A DNA stretch of 64,000 nt, taken from assembly GCF_042651465.1 (NCBI RefSeq), contig NZ_JBHSCZ010000001.1, positions 744,001 through 808,000 on the forward strand, in the 5' to 3' direction. This document shows positions 24,958-35,533 of the stretch, one piece after another. Origin of the DNA: Ferruginibacter yonginensis. Lineage in GTDB: Bacteria; Bacteroidota; Bacteroidia; Chitinophagales; Chitinophagaceae. The notes below the pieces were generated by a model. That model ran no database searches and had not been told where the DNA came from. It worked only from the letters and a program-made list of their open reading frames with translations. Both the position numbers and the translations under genes were made by a program. Each line of letters begins with the position of its first letter. Positions within the stretch are counted from its first letter, which is position 1.

Positions 24958-25332
24958 TTATTTACCAAACAATGAAATCGCTACAGCTACAACTATAATA
25001 AATAAAATAAAACAGCCTATAGCTGTTGGAACTTCAGATTTTTTTATTTCTTGATCAGTAATTTCTGGCACTAAATCTTTAATAGTTTTTTGTGGCGTCG
25101 GTGTAAAGCTTTTATGTTCTACTTTTTTATCTCCTGGCTTATATTGATTACCACAGTTTAAACAAGTAATAATTATTTTGTTGCTTCCTATTGCACCTGC
25201 AGCTAATCCTATACCGCCAGTTAGTAAAGCACCACCAATAGCTTTTCCAGCAGAAAAGCCTTTTTTATCAGAATGAAACTGATCTGAACCACATTTTGGA
25301 CAACTAATTTTAGGAGGATTTGTTTCTTGCAT
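24958..25332 (-). CDS. Zinc-ribbon protein with Gly-rich and C-terminal membrane segments
   Basis: The 124-residue protein has CPKCGSDQ (Cys11/Cys14 region) and CLNCGNQY as two zinc knuckles, separated by a Gly/Ala-rich hydrophobic stretch (GKAIGGALLTGGIGLAAGAIG). The C-terminal span is IGCFILFIIVVAVAISLF. Small zinc-ribbon/TM proteins like this are widespread and functionally undefined. The next small membrane gene precedes it by 6 bp, so they form a pair at the end of the tail operon. Confidence 0.7.
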   Translation of the reverse strand: MQETNPPKISCPKCGSDQFHSDKKGFSAGKAIGGALLTGGIGLAAGAIGSNKIIITCLNCGNQYKPGDKKVEHKSFTPTPQKTIKDLVPEITDQEIKKSEVPTAIGCFILFIIVVAVAISLFGK

Positions 25333-25338
25333 AATTGA

Positions 25339-25572
25339 TTATTTATAAACTACTGAAGTTGGGAGTTCGTCAATACGTTTATCATATTGTGCTTGCGTTA
25401 TTTGATTTTGACTCAAAAGATACTGTAAGCGTAAAAACTCGTTTTGCTGCTTTTGCAAAATCTTACTATCTCTTTCTTTCATTGCATTTAAGACCGCTAC
25501 ATTGATTATAAAATAAAGAGCTATAATTGAAGCGATCGAAATGAAAGTCCATAAAAAAAAGCCTGTTTCCAT
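25339..25572 (-). CDS. Small membrane protein with SHOCT-like tail
   Basis: The 77-residue protein has one N-terminal membrane span (about 5-29) and a C-terminal segment LRLQYLLSQNQITQAQYDKR that resembles the SHOCT helix pair (L-x-x-L-x-x-x-G/N-x-I-T-x-x-x-Y/F). It is adjacent to the zinc-ribbon gene. Role unknown. Confidence 0.65.
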   Translation of the reverse strand: METGFFLWTFISIASIIALYFIINVAVLNAMKERDSKILQKQQNEFLRLQYLLSQNQITQAQYDKRIDELPTSVVYK

Positions 25573-25614
25573 ATTGTAGTTTTTGGTTAATTAAAGCACC
25601 AAAATACTACATAA

Positions 25615-27420
25615 TTACAAAGGGCGCAACAGTAAATTCACGGTACTTTGTAGCGGTATAGTATCTTCTGTTTTTTCATGCAGAAACAATACATTGTTTA
25701 ACTGCACCGTATTGCTGTTATTGAGAGCTTTTAAAAATTGCTTATCGGCCAGTACTGGTACGGTAACGCTTTGCTTTTTTTGTTTGGCTTCTATCCACTG
25801 CTGGTGGTTACGCTTGAGCAATCCATCATTACCTTCTAATACCAGGCTAAAATTATTGAGCCTAACACCGTTGTTGGTGGTGGTATGGTTCATGCTCATG
25901 GGCACTTCGTTACCATTGATCACTTGCTTTTTTATGAAGAAGATGCGAAGGCTAAAATCCTTCTTAATTTTTTGGTACTTGTTGTTGTAATAGCTACCGT
26001 TTTGGCGGCAGCCTAAGTAGGGCCTGCGTATGTACAATGCATTGGCAGGGTCAAGCGCTACGTAACTACATAATGTACTCATACCTATTTTGTAGCTATC
26101 GCCACCTTCTCCTTGTTTATATTCGCCCAGGCGTTCGCTCCAAGCATCCCACTTTATAGGTGTCGTAGTAGCATTGGCCACATTGTAATACATGTTTTCG
26201 CTTTCCACAAAAGCAATATCATCAGTAGTGAACGACCTGCCAATATTAAGCGTTGCCAAGTTAGGGAAGGTGCTCACCGTACCTACCATTGTTTTGGTGT
26301 TTATATCTTTCACCCGATCGTTTCGGTAGTCATCGTTAGCATCCCACTCATAATCTAAGGTGAAGCCCGTTTTATCAGTTTCATCTTGATAGATGGCTTT
26401 AAATGTAGCAGCACAGCGACTGCTAATATCAATCACCCGGCGGTTAGTAAAAACCTGTTGGCGGTAGCTTAATAATATTTGGTTGTTGCTAAAGTTGGCC
26501 TCTAAATTAAAAAAGCTGCAAATGGCTTTTAAAAACTCCGCCACCGTAATATCAGGCACATGATCAGCCGGAAAAATTTTACGGGTATAATCAGCATGGG
26601 CCACCACACTATAAAACTCAATGGCAGTGGTATTAAATATAAACAGATCGTTCCACGATGGGTTATCTAACACATCGCCAGCAATGCTATACCCTACGGC
26701 TGCACAAGCCTGCTCAAATACATATTTGAGTTTAAAGAAAGGTATGGTTCTATAATCAATATACTCAGCTGTGCCGCTAGTGGCAACTTGGTTAGGGTTG
26801 CTGCTCTTTGGCCTACCGAACTGCCAATCATTTAAACCTGCACCTGTGCTTACAATGTAGTTAACGGTATCTTTTACCAAAAACTCATTGTTGTAGCTTT
26901 TGCTGGTATCAAAAAAACTTTCAATACCAACTGGAGCAAAGCCAATGTAATCATACTGTGGGTACAAGCCTTTTGCATGATCAGTTGCAAAATCCCTGCA
27001 ATCACTGTTGAAAGTAATTGTGCCGCCGAGCGACAAATCCCTCAACTTTTTATTTTTTATTTTGCTACCAAATAAGCCTTTATTTCCACTGATGCTGGCT
27101 TTAAATGTACCTTTTGTATAATCAAGCTTACCATCTTTTTCTGTGATAGTGAGCTTTGCAAATTGTAGTTCAGGATAGCCGCTATCAAACACATCAATAG
27201 TAAAGTAATTACTTTGTGTAATTACATTACCTAAGCGTTCAATAAACCCAAGCTTGCGGCGGTTGTTATCCGTCCAAGGCATATCAATGGGTATGCTAAA
27301 TTCGCCACTGGTAAGGTCTTCATCAAACAAGTTGTTGGTACGTTCCATATCGAGCACCGTACCAGGTAATAAATCTAACCAACCGCTTTCCCTTTCGCTT
27401 CTTAAAAATAGTTGTAACAT
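25615..27420 (-). CDS. Tail-tip/baseplate-type virion protein
   Basis: The 601-residue protein lies directly downstream of the tape measure gene (9 bp), where siphophages encode distal tail and tail-tip proteins. The N-terminal part reads LFLRSERESGWLDLLPG and FSIPIDMPWTDNNRRKLGF, a start I associate with Bacteroidetes prophage tail proteins. The rest is beta-rich with no enzymatic motif. The assignment rests on position. Confidence 0.65.
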   Translation of the reverse strand: MLQLFLRSERESGWLDLLPGTVLDMERTNNLFDEDLTSGEFSIPIDMPWTDNNRRKLGFIERLGNVITQSNYFTIDVFDSGYPELQFAKLTITEKDGKLDYTKGTFKASISGNKGLFGSKIKNKKLRDLSLGGTITFNSDCRDFATDHAKGLYPQYDYIGFAPVGIESFFDTSKSYNNEFLVKDTVNYIVSTGAGLNDWQFGRPKSSNPNQVATSGTAEYIDYRTIPFFKLKYVFEQACAAVGYSIAGDVLDNPSWNDLFIFNTTAIEFYSVVAHADYTRKIFPADHVPDITVAEFLKAICSFFNLEANFSNNQILLSYRQQVFTNRRVIDISSRCAATFKAIYQDETDKTGFTLDYEWDANDDYRNDRVKDINTKTMVGTVSTFPNLATLNIGRSFTTDDIAFVESENMYYNVANATTTPIKWDAWSERLGEYKQGEGGDSYKIGMSTLCSYVALDPANALYIRRPYLGCRQNGSYYNNKYQKIKKDFSLRIFFIKKQVINGNEVPMSMNHTTTNNGVRLNNFSLVLEGNDGLLKRNHQQWIEAKQKKQSVTVPVLADKQFLKALNNSNTVQLNNVLFLHEKTEDTIPLQSTVNLLLRPL

Positions 27421-27429
27421 ATAAATAGT

Positions 27430-30400
27430 TTATAAACCGCTGGCATTTTTAGCGGCATTGTATTGGTTATCGGCATCATAAATTTCTTTAAGCACTACCC
27501 TTGCTTTTAACTCTTTAGGAAATTGCTCAAATACAGCTTGTAATTGTGCTACCTGCTGTTGTGTAGCTTCCAGCGCCTGCAAGTTGGCAGCACTGTATTG
27601 GTTGCCTTCTGCTGCAGTAGCGCCTATAATACCACCCTGCGCCATCATACTAATTACACCAGGGCGAATAGTTGGCTTTGGCTGAGTGTACCAGCCTGAA
27701 GTAACCCTTGCGCCACTGGCAAAACTTACGCCTCCATGGGTGCTGTTAATAGCACTAGCAATTTGTTTGGGAGTGCCGCTCACCGTCATTGTGCGATTGC
27801 TATCCATGGCATTGCTATTGATGACGGCTTCGTTTTGCTCTAGTAACATTTCGGTACGGCCAGTTAACGGGTTTACCAAATGCAAGCCTCTACTTGAATG
27901 GCTGTGCTTTGGCCCGTTTGTGATGTGGCCACCTCTACCTAACTCAGGTAGTGGTGCATTAGTAGCAGCTGCAATTTGCAGGGCACCGGTAACGCCTGCT
28001 AATGCCATTAACGCAATATTTGGAATAGCTTTAGCAATACCCGCAGCTGTATTAATGATGGCCGTAAAAATAGCTAGGGCTTTTTCTCTTTTGGCTTGGC
28101 GAAGTTTTATCTCCTTTTCCTTACGCTCCTGCTCTGCATTCAATCGCTCAATTTCTTTATCGTACTGAGCCTGGCTCAACAATTTATTATCTAACTGTTG
28201 CTTGTAGTTACTACGCTTTTTATCGTTAGCTGCTCTATCTTTTTGCAGCTCACGATTTTCCCTGTTCGTAATAAATTGGTTTAAGGCAGTCAATGCTTCC
28301 GTAAAAGCATTTACATACTTCAATACTTCATCAACTTTCGATTGAAAATATTGGCGATCTAATTCCTTCAACTGCTCTTCTAACTCCTTCTGCTTTTCAA
28401 CCTGCACCGCTGCTGTATCATTGCTATTTTCAATTGTGAGTCGGTACTTTTCTTGCAGGTAGGCTTTTTCAGCGTCTAACCTTGCTTTGCTACCTACCTT
28501 AGTACCTAACACATTTAACCTTGCAAATGCCAACTGACTATCAACCGACAATTTCTTGCGTTTTTCTTCGGCTGCTACCGTATCAGCAAGTTGTTTGGCT
28601 AATTGGTCACGTTTAAACTTAGTAATGTCGCCTTCAGCTTTCTTAAACGTATTGCTGTAATCGGTAGCAATTTGTAAGCGATTGTTAGCTGCAGATTGCT
28701 CCAGTAATTTTATCTCATTATCGTACTGTTCTTTAGTGGCTTTACCTTCCACATAAGCTTGGGCTGCTTGTTGTTTACGAGCATCGAAAAACTCGTCAGA
28801 CAAGCGCAAGCTTTCTTCATACTCCTTGCCACTATCACGTTCAAATATTTTTTTATAAAGCGCCTGCAATTCGGCAGTACGTATGGCTTCAATATCAGCA
28901 GCGGCCGCTTTGCCGATGTCGGTATTTTTTTTCCAAAACTTAAGCGCTTTCTCAGTAAGCTCTCTATACTTTTCTTCAATGTTCGCCTTCTCTCTATCAT
29001 CATCACTGAGCGTACCAGCCTCTGCTTTTGCCCGTAATTTTTTAAGTTCTTTTTGAAATACTTCAGCTTCTTTACGAAGGCGCTCTAGTTCTGCTGCCGC
29101 TTCTTTTTCTTTACGCTTCTTTTCTGCAGCAGCTGCTTTTATTTCTTCAGGAGTTAATATTCTACCTGTGTTACCTGTAGTAGTTGATGAATTTTCTTTG
29201 CTATTAAATTCTTTCTGAAAAGCAATTTCAGCGGCTCGTAAATCAGCCAATGCTTTTTTAAATTCTTCAGTACCTCTTTTACCTGCAGCAGCTAAATTAA
29301 ATACATTGGTTTGCAACCTAGCAACAGTTGCAGTTGCAGCAGCTTTTGATTTTTTGGCTAAATCTTCAGTAGTTTCAGCGCTGATGTTATTGATGATTTC
29401 AATTTCTTTCTGAACAGCCTTACGCTGATTTTTAATATCTTCTAAATCGAATGGTCTAGTATCAGTAAATAAAACAGGGCCGTTGTCTTTTGCCGGATTA
29501 GCTGCTAATTCTTTTTCAAGTTCGACTTGCTTACTAAGTAATTTTAAGTCATCCTTAGTTTTATCTTTTAACAGCTCTCTTGAGGCTTCTAACCTACCAC
29601 GTAATTGTAACAAATCAGTGTATTGCTTCAATATTAAAACACCTTCGCTCGTTGTTATATTTTCTGCTGTCAAGCCTGCTAAATAGGTTGGGTTTAAAGC
29701 AATCAATTCTTTTAATGCGGCCGTCTCCGTTTCTCTACTAGTAGTTTTCGATGTTATCAACGTAACTAATTCTCCAATCTTAGCAACTTCATCTGAATAA
29801 GAGTCTACGGCTCTTTCTGATACTTCTGCTAAAACTTTTGTTTTTAAAGCAGCATCACTAACATTCTTTGAATAAGAGTTCACAGCAAAAACGATGGCTC
29901 CGATAACTGTTACTAATAAACCTAGAGGACCAAGGCCAGTATTTATTGCAATATTCCATAACCTTTGTGCAGCAGTAGCTAATGTTATTCTTCCTATTAA
30001 TAAATTGGTAATAGTAAAATAGGCGCTCTGGCTTGCAATTGCAATATTTGTGGCTACAGCTATTGCTCTAGTAGCTATAGCATTTGCAATTTTAACTGCT
30101 GTTGCTTTAACGATTGAACCTGCCAATGTTATATACCTGAAGTTCAATAACACAATACCCAAACCAAGTAGCTTTAATGCAGTTGAGTTTTCATCAATGA
30201 ACTTCGGTATTCTACTTAGTGCACTTATAAAACTTGATACACCTTTAACAGCGCCCTGTAAAAAGTTAGTAATACCTGGGCTACTCACGAATGAGTTAAA
30301 TTGTTTACCCAACTTATCTAAAGAAGCGCCAAAGGTTTCGTTCTTTAAAGCAAAAGCTTCAGTAATAGCCGTGGTATCTTGTAGGGCATTTTTACCTAAC

Positions 30401-31635
30401 AATATTTTTTCACGTAGCAAATCGGAGTTGCTGCCAAGCTTTGCAATAGTTTCAATGGTACGAGCGCCTTCTTCTCCAGCACCTGCTAATGATGCTGTAA
30501 TTTGCTCAAACGATGTTTTGTTTTTAACCAAGCCTTCACTGTATAGCAACAAAGCTTCAGTAGCATCGCTGCTAAATATTTTTCTAAATTCCTCGGTGCT
30601 TTTACCGGCAATTTTAGCGGCCGCAGGTATATCTGCTGAAATATTGTTGAGCAACTTTTGAATTGCCGTACTACTACTTTCGGTACGAGCACCCAATTCT
30701 TCTAAGCCAGCGCCTAAGCCGCTCAGTTCACCTAAACCAATGTTGGCGGTTTTAGCAATTCCTGAAAGTCGTTGGTCAAATTCTGCTATAAAGCCACCAC
30801 TAGCCACACCTGCATTGGCAAGTTCAACAAAGGCATTACCCAGCCTGGTAATATTATCGCCTGTAACCTTACCATCAAAAACGTTTAATATTTTACCAAG
30901 TTGAGTGGTAATTTGGTCAGCATTGCCTAACTCATCACCGAGGGCAACTACTAATTTATCGGTAGCTTCTGTAAAGCCAAGTATATCATTTTTTGCAACG
31001 CCTAATTTACCAGCAATGATGGCTATTTCTCTTAATGAGCCTACAGCGGTTCGGGTATCTAACTTTGAAAGTGAGCTATTCAATTTCAAAGCTTCGTCAG
31101 CAGTTAAGCCGGCTACTCTTCGTAAGTCGGCCAGCTGATCACTTAGCTTTGCACTGCCGCTTATAATATTGGTAAATTGATTGCTTAAAAATTGAAAACC
31201 TAAGTACCCAGCGGCAAGGGCGCCAAACTGTTTTACTTCGTCTTTAATTTTGCTGAAGAAACTACTGAAGCCTTGTACGCCATTCTTAACATCATAGAGG
31301 CGATTTTCAACCTCTTTGATTTGTTTCTGAAGGTCTTTAAATTCATTACTAAATGGTACAGTAGAGCCTTTGAGTGCTTTGAGTTTAGCCAGTTCGGCAG
31401 TAAGCTCTTTTTGATTTAAGGAAGTAAGGCCAATCTCTTTTTTGAGTTTGTCCATTTCAGCCGTAACAGTGGCCAGCTCCTTCTTTTTGTCGATGTAAGC
31501 CTGTGTGCCTCTTTTGAGGCCATCCATTTCAGCAGCTATATCTTTCGATTTTTTGCGGAGTTCATTCAGCTGATTTTGGGCGGCGTTGCTATTTACATTT
31601 ACCTGAAGGTTAACAACATCAGTACGTACACTCAT
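27430..31635 (-). CDS. Tail tape measure protein
   Basis: The 1401-residue protein sets tail length. It has an N-terminal coiled coil (about 10-110), a TP901/PhageMin_Tail-type core (LSDQLADLRRVAGLTADEAL through LGELSGLGAGLEELGARTES, about 175-330), hydrophobic spans at about 490-600, a long Lys/Glu coiled region (about 830-1170), and a Gly/Asn/His-rich tail. By the usual ratio of about 0.15 nm per residue, a tail of roughly 200 nm is expected. It is preceded by a TGTCCTTT element near 31703. Confidence 0.93.
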   Translation of the reverse strand: MSVRTDVVNLQVNVNSNAAQNQLNELRKKSKDIAAEMDGLKRGTQAYIDKKKELATVTAEMDKLKKEIGLTSLNQKELTAELAKLKALKGSTVPFSNEFKDLQKQIKEVENRLYDVKNGVQGFSSFFSKIKDEVKQFGALAAGYLGFQFLSNQFTNIISGSAKLSDQLADLRRVAGLTADEALKLNSSLSKLDTRTAVGSLREIAIIAGKLGVAKNDILGFTEATDKLVVALGDELGNADQITTQLGKILNVFDGKVTGDNITRLGNAFVELANAGVASGGFIAEFDQRLSGIAKTANIGLGELSGLGAGLEELGARTESSSTAIQKLLNNISADIPAAAKIAGKSTEEFRKIFSSDATEALLLYSEGLVKNKTSFEQITASLAGAGEEGARTIETIAKLGSNSDLLREKILLGKNALQDTTAITEAFALKNETFGASLDKLGKQFNSFVSSPGITNFLQGAVKGVSSFISALSRIPKFIDENSTALKLLGLGIVLLNFRYITLAGSIVKATAVKIANAIATRAIAVATNIAIASQSAYFTITNLLIGRITLATAAQRLWNIAINTGLGPLGLLVTVIGAIVFAVNSYSKNVSDAALKTKVLAEVSERAVDSYSDEVAKIGELVTLITSKTTSRETETAALKELIALNPTYLAGLTAENITTSEGVLILKQYTDLLQLRGRLEASRELLKDKTKDDLKLLSKQVELEKELAANPAKDNGPVLFTDTRPFDLEDIKNQRKAVQKEIEIINNISAETTEDLAKKSKAAATATVARLQTNVFNLAAAGKRGTEEFKKALADLRAAEIAFQKEFNSKENSSTTTGNTGRILTPEEIKAAAAEKKRKEKEAAAELERLRKEAEVFQKELKKLRAKAEAGTLSDDDREKANIEEKYRELTEKALKFWKKNTDIGKAAAADIEAIRTAELQALYKKIFERDSGKEYEESLRLSDEFFDARKQQAAQAYVEGKATKEQYDNEIKLLEQSAANNRLQIATDYSNTFKKAEGDITKFKRDQLAKQLADTVAAEEKRKKLSVDSQLAFARLNVLGTKVGSKARLDAEKAYLQEKYRLTIENSNDTAAVQVEKQKELEEQLKELDRQYFQSKVDEVLKYVNAFTEALTALNQFITNRENRELQKDRAANDKKRSNYKQQLDNKLLSQAQYDKEIERLNAEQERKEKEIKLRQAKREKALAIFTAIINTAAGIAKAIPNIALMALAGVTGALQIAAATNAPLPELGRGGHITNGPKHSHSSRGLHLVNPLTGRTEMLLEQNEAVINSNAMDSNRTMTVSGTPKQIASAINSTHGGVSFASGARVTSGWYTQPKPTIRPGVISMMAQGGIIGATAAEGNQYSAANLQALEATQQQVAQLQAVFEQFPKELKARVVLKEIYDADNQYNAAKNASGL

Positions 31636-31709
31636 AGGGTAACAGCCGCAAGCTTAGGGTTGCGACTGTTACAAATTTGCTCAATGGGTACACCTTAAAA
31701 AAGGACAGA

Positions 31710-33971
31710 CTACACAGGTATGTAGCCGGCTCCAGGGTTAAGACTAATATTAATAAATAACTCAATTAACAAATTCGTAGGCGAATATTGTTGACGATAA
31801 TAATTGATGTAATTACCAATAAATATTTCTGTACCTACCGCAGTAAAACTAAGTGCTGTATTGGTTTCATTTGTTATGCTACCGTTCCGCTTTTCAATTA
31901 CATTTGAATTTGCACCAATGGTAACGCCAAGCCCTGTTGCATCTTTAGGTATGGTGCATAATGGGTCTGCAAAAAATTGAATATAGTGATCAGCTCTTCT
32001 ATTAAAAAATACGCCACTTTGATTTTCAATAATATTGCGTAACACCAATTTTGCGTAGAAACCATTACCTAAACCAACGTTACCCACATTAATGTATACC
32101 GTTGCAGGTGCAGATAATGCAGTAGGATTAGCCACTTCGTGTATGGTATAAGTAAATGAATCAATGCCATTGAATAATGATGTAGGCGGCTGGTAAGTAA
32201 CTACACCTGGCTTAGTAACGGAGTAAGTACCGCCTTCAACAGTAGCACCACCACTTACTTCATCAACCTCAATAGCATCGCCATCTACATCGTAATCATT
32301 ATCCAACACAGTACCTGGTAATTGCTGTGGTGTGTTGTAGCCAGCAGCTATATAAAACTGATCATCGTTGGCTACTGGTAGCAAGTTGGCAAAAGCTTCA
32401 ATGGTAACGGTGCTAGTAGCACCCACACTAATAGGTACACTGTCAGGGTTACACAAAACAGCACCTGTAATAATGATTGTAGCCCTGTCTGGGTCAATGG
32501 AAGGATTATCAAAACCTACCACTTGTGAGCCTGCATTACCGCTTAATGTAAGGTTAAATACCTCCACACCATTATCAATAGTAACTTTAAGCAAGTCGTA
32601 TGGGTACGGCATAGCCCACACAATTTGCAATTTGTTTTTGGCGATTTGCACCACCATAAATTTTTCCAATGCCGGACAAGTAGTGTCTACTTGCAGCATG
32701 TTTTCAGGAACGTAAAAACTATTACTAAAGGCATGTTGCCACTCAACGGCCATACTAAACAGGCTATCTTTATTTGTGTAGAATTTTACCGTTTTCTTAT
32801 TGATATTAACTGGTATAAAACGTTGTTGTTTTATTTCGTAGGTGTTACGGCTCAACAATAAATCACGAAGCGAATCAAATTTTTCTTTGGTTAAAAAGTT
32901 GGTTGCGCCAACAAATTTTTCAGTTTCTTCGATAGTAACACTTAGTTGTTGCGCTTGTAGTACAGCATTGCGAATGCCTGATGGCGGTGGAACTATTGAA
33001 GCTTCACTACTACTATACTCTGCTTGCATTTCAATTTCTCCCAACACATTAAGTGTTTCGAATGCGCCGAAGCTATTGGTATAGGCCAATGCCCTTCCGT
33101 AATTATTACTATGCAAATCGCTTGATACTTTTGCATTGGTAGCTATTGGAGAGAAATAGTTTCTATAATCTAAATTATAACGCACTGGCGCTGCAACTAG
33201 TACGTCATCTACATCTAATACGGAAGCTGTATAGCCTACAAGATCATAACTCTGCAATTTTAAGAATACATTGGTGGCATTACCTACACCGGTTTGTTCA
33301 AATATCGAATACAAGCTTATATTAGCCATGTAGATGCCCCATTTTTCTGATGTTGCATTAACGGGTATGTTGACAGTTTCTGTACTGTTATCGCTATAGA
33401 AATAAACAATTCTTAAAACCTGTGGTTTCAAAATATCATTACTATAAAGCCAGGTTAAATACTTACGCTCATAAGGTGCAATGAGCTGCAAACCCTTGTG
33501 AAAACTTAATGGTATTTTCAAATAAAAAATTGCTTCGAAAAAAGCCTTGTAATGATACTGCTCATAGCTTAAGCCGCCTTTCAACACTGTAATTGTATCA
33601 CTAACAATAGGGTCTCCAAAAGCTTGCCCATCTTTATCAATAGTTGCTTTTACCCTAAATCGAGCGCTTTGGTTAGGTATTTTAATCGGCTCCAGCTGGG
33701 TGTAACGAGGTGTATAAAATTGTAAATATGCATCAACAACGGTTTTAATATCAAAAGCGATAACTCCGTTATTATCCGGGTATAAAATTTGATTATCAAC
33801 GGTGCTGAATACACCACTACCATTGCTTACTTCTTTTTCTACCGCAATATTCATCTTCAAATTTTGCCTACGCTCAATAAAGCCATAAGGCAAAAAACTG
33901 AACGAGTACGGCAATTCGTTGCCGCTAAAATTAACCTCATAGGGTTGCTTAACTAATTGAATTTGGAGCAT
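31710..33971 (-). CDS. Large virion protein with cadherin/Big-type Ig domain
   Basis: The 753-residue protein is encoded between a tail-completion-type gene (23-bp overlap) and the tape measure. Residues about 535-635 form a tandem-95/cadherin-like Ig domain (VANDDQFYIAAG, VLDNDYDVDGDAIEV, FNGIDSFTYTIHE) of the kind found in adhesins. The N-terminal 530 residues are beta-rich and unassigned. It is probably a tail component exposed on the virion and may help host binding. Confidence 0.7.
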   Translation of the reverse strand: MLQIQLVKQPYEVNFSGNELPYSFSFLPYGFIERRQNLKMNIAVEKEVSNGSGVFSTVDNQILYPDNNGVIAFDIKTVVDAYLQFYTPRYTQLEPIKIPNQSARFRVKATIDKDGQAFGDPIVSDTITVLKGGLSYEQYHYKAFFEAIFYLKIPLSFHKGLQLIAPYERKYLTWLYSNDILKPQVLRIVYFYSDNSTETVNIPVNATSEKWGIYMANISLYSIFEQTGVGNATNVFLKLQSYDLVGYTASVLDVDDVLVAAPVRYNLDYRNYFSPIATNAKVSSDLHSNNYGRALAYTNSFGAFETLNVLGEIEMQAEYSSSEASIVPPPSGIRNAVLQAQQLSVTIEETEKFVGATNFLTKEKFDSLRDLLLSRNTYEIKQQRFIPVNINKKTVKFYTNKDSLFSMAVEWQHAFSNSFYVPENMLQVDTTCPALEKFMVVQIAKNKLQIVWAMPYPYDLLKVTIDNGVEVFNLTLSGNAGSQVVGFDNPSIDPDRATIIITGAVLCNPDSVPISVGATSTVTIEAFANLLPVANDDQFYIAAGYNTPQQLPGTVLDNDYDVDGDAIEVDEVSGGATVEGGTYSVTKPGVVTYQPPTSLFNGIDSFTYTIHEVANPTALSAPATVYINVGNVGLGNGFYAKLVLRNIIENQSGVFFNRRADHYIQFFADPLCTIPKDATGLGVTIGANSNVIEKRNGSITNETNTALSFTAVGTEIFIGNYINYYRQQYSPTNLLIELFINISLNPGAGYIPV

Positions 33972-34395
33972 TTTGCATTTGTTTTAATGAGGCAATAACC
34001 GCCTCTGAAAAGCCGTATGATAACTTACTGTACAGGTAGTTTAGTTTACCGTAAACTATACCGCTGTATATTTTCTTGCGTTTGATGGTATTATCCTTAA
34101 CGAAAACTTTACCGCTTTGGTTGCGACTTTTTAAATTAACGGTAGTTGATTTTAAGCCGCCCAATGGATGGCCACGAGCAACGCCCATATCTAAAAAGCG
34201 GCCATATTCTTTAAACAACAATTCGCCAGTAGCACTACTACCGCTTGACCTTGCTCTATCAATAACGGAGTTGAGCAAGGCGCCAGTATCTTGCGACTTG
34301 GTACGAATAATAGCACGTTGAATGTAATTAGCACAATCAGCAACGTACTCCTGCACACATTTTAAAATAAAGGTTTGCTTTAAATCGCCATTCAT
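33949..34395 (-). CDS. HK97 gp10-like tail-completion protein
   Basis: A 148-residue basic protein with the pattern of gp10/tail-completion proteins: an N-terminal helix (YVADCANYIQRAIIR), then QDTGALLNSVIDRARSSG and a C-terminal helix. The location between a tail-tube-like gene (4-bp ATGA overlap) and the other tail genes fits. The family call is tentative. Confidence 0.6.
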   Translation of the reverse strand: MNGDLKQTFILKCVQEYVADCANYIQRAIIRTKSQDTGALLNSVIDRARSSGSSATGELLFKEYGRFLDMGVARGHPLGGLKSTTVNLKSRNQSGKVFVKDNTIKRKKIYSGIVYGKLNYLYSKLSYGFSEAVIASLKQMQNAPNSIS

Positions 34396-34991
34396 GTTTC
34401 AAGTGGTTCTTCTTCTTCAGTGGTTAAAATATTACCCTCTTCAGTTTGAATAATTACTCCAACATTTGGCGCTAGCTGTATGTCGCCTGCGTATAATCGT
34501 ATAGGCGAATGATTGGCCATGATGGTACAGGTGTAACCCTTAATACCATCTTTAGTGGTACCCGTACTAAAATCTGCCATTACATAAGCAGGGTTACATT
34601 CTGTGCCTACTTGGTAGCGCAAATGCCCGGCACAATCAGCATCATACACCAATGCTATGCATGGTTTATTGATGATGTTTTTTATAAACTCATGCTGCTC
34701 CGCATAAGTACCTGGTAAGATGGCTTCCATCATTACATCAAGGTACTGACTACCTTTATCGCCTGCCGTTTTCGCCTCCAGCTTATTTTTTTCTGGAGCG
34801 GTGGCAAACTGGTAAAAATGCTTGCCCTCCATAAACTCATGGGTATCTGCAATAATTACTGATGCTCCTGGCGTATCAAAAGGCGGCTCGGGTTTTTTAA
34901 CGGTGGTAAAATGATCTAGCGGTGCTAGAAAAATAACGTCGCCTAAGCCCGTTATTACGTTTTTGAGGGTAACTAAACTAATAAGTTCCAT
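34392..34991 (-). CDS. Tail-tube-like virion protein (paralogue A)
   Basis: The 199-residue protein sits in the tail operon where the major tail protein is expected. Its core (APEKNKLEAKTAGDKGSQYL, TYAEQHEFIKNI, DFSTGTTKDGIKGY, RLYAGDI) is clearly homologous to the 179-residue protein encoded at 52902-53441 in the capsid module. It carries an extra acidic C-terminal extension (TEEEEPLET). Structural role is inferred. Confidence 0.65.
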   Translation of the reverse strand: MELISLVTLKNVITGLGDVIFLAPLDHFTTVKKPEPPFDTPGASVIIADTHEFMEGKHFYQFATAPEKNKLEAKTAGDKGSQYLDVMMEAILPGTYAEQHEFIKNIINKPCIALVYDADCAGHLRYQVGTECNPAYVMADFSTGTTKDGIKGYTCTIMANHSPIRLYAGDIQLAPNVGVIIQTEEGNILTTEEEEPLET

Positions 34992-34993
34992 AA

Positions 34994-35533
34994 TTAAATG
35001 AAGGTACCAGGCTCGGGAGCAGTGGTTATTTTTTTTAGGTTATTGAAAATAAAACTGAAGGTGCAACGCCAGCCAAATTGGCGATCGAATACAGGACCAA
35101 CCGGCATTACTTCAAGGCTATTAAAGTCGAATAATTTAAAGGGCGAATTGCACATGTCTTTATCAGGACCATAATGATCCTGCCAAATTTTTGCAAGTAC
35201 ATCCTGCATTATGCTTTCAGTAAATGTGAATGCTTCTTGCACTTCATTAAGGTTTTCTGGGTTGGCTGTTGCGTACACACTAAAGCCACCTGCATAATCA
35301 CCTACTACACTATAAGCTTGCTCTGATTTGCTTTTCCACTCATACATCTCTACCAACAATGCAGGCCAATCCACTTTACTTTTTAAGCCGGTGATTACTT
35401 CTTCAGAACCAAAGCGGCCAAAGTGCTTGCTGCCAATAGGAGCATCGCCAGTTTCGGATGCAGGGTCATGCCGTAAGTCTTTATGCTTTACGGCCATTTG
35501 GCGAAAATAATCGGTGTAGTTATTGACGTTCAT
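34994..35533 (-). CDS. Hypothetical tail-module protein (179 aa)
   Basis: No family recognised. It begins MNVNNYTDYFRQMAVKHKDL and contains FTFTESIMQDVLAKIWQDHYG and a C-terminal GWRCTFSFIFNNL strand. Size and position just upstream of the tube-like gene fit a tail-terminator or connector protein. It overlaps the upstream gene by 14 bp. Confidence 0.65.
   Translation of the reverse strand: MNVNNYTDYFRQMAVKHKDLRHDPASETGDAPIGSKHFGRFGSEEVITGLKSKVDWPALLVEMYEWKSKSEQAYSVVGDYAGGFSVYATANPENLNEVQEAFTFTESIMQDVLAKIWQDHYGPDKDMCNSPFKLFDFNSLEVMPVGPVFDRQFGWRCTFSFIFNNLKKITTAPEPGTFI

Noticed and set aside
30050..30661. 203-residue plus-strand ORF within the tape measure gene
   Set aside because: Its composition is that of a shadow of the Ala/Leu-rich tape measure, with no promoter or neighbour on that strand.
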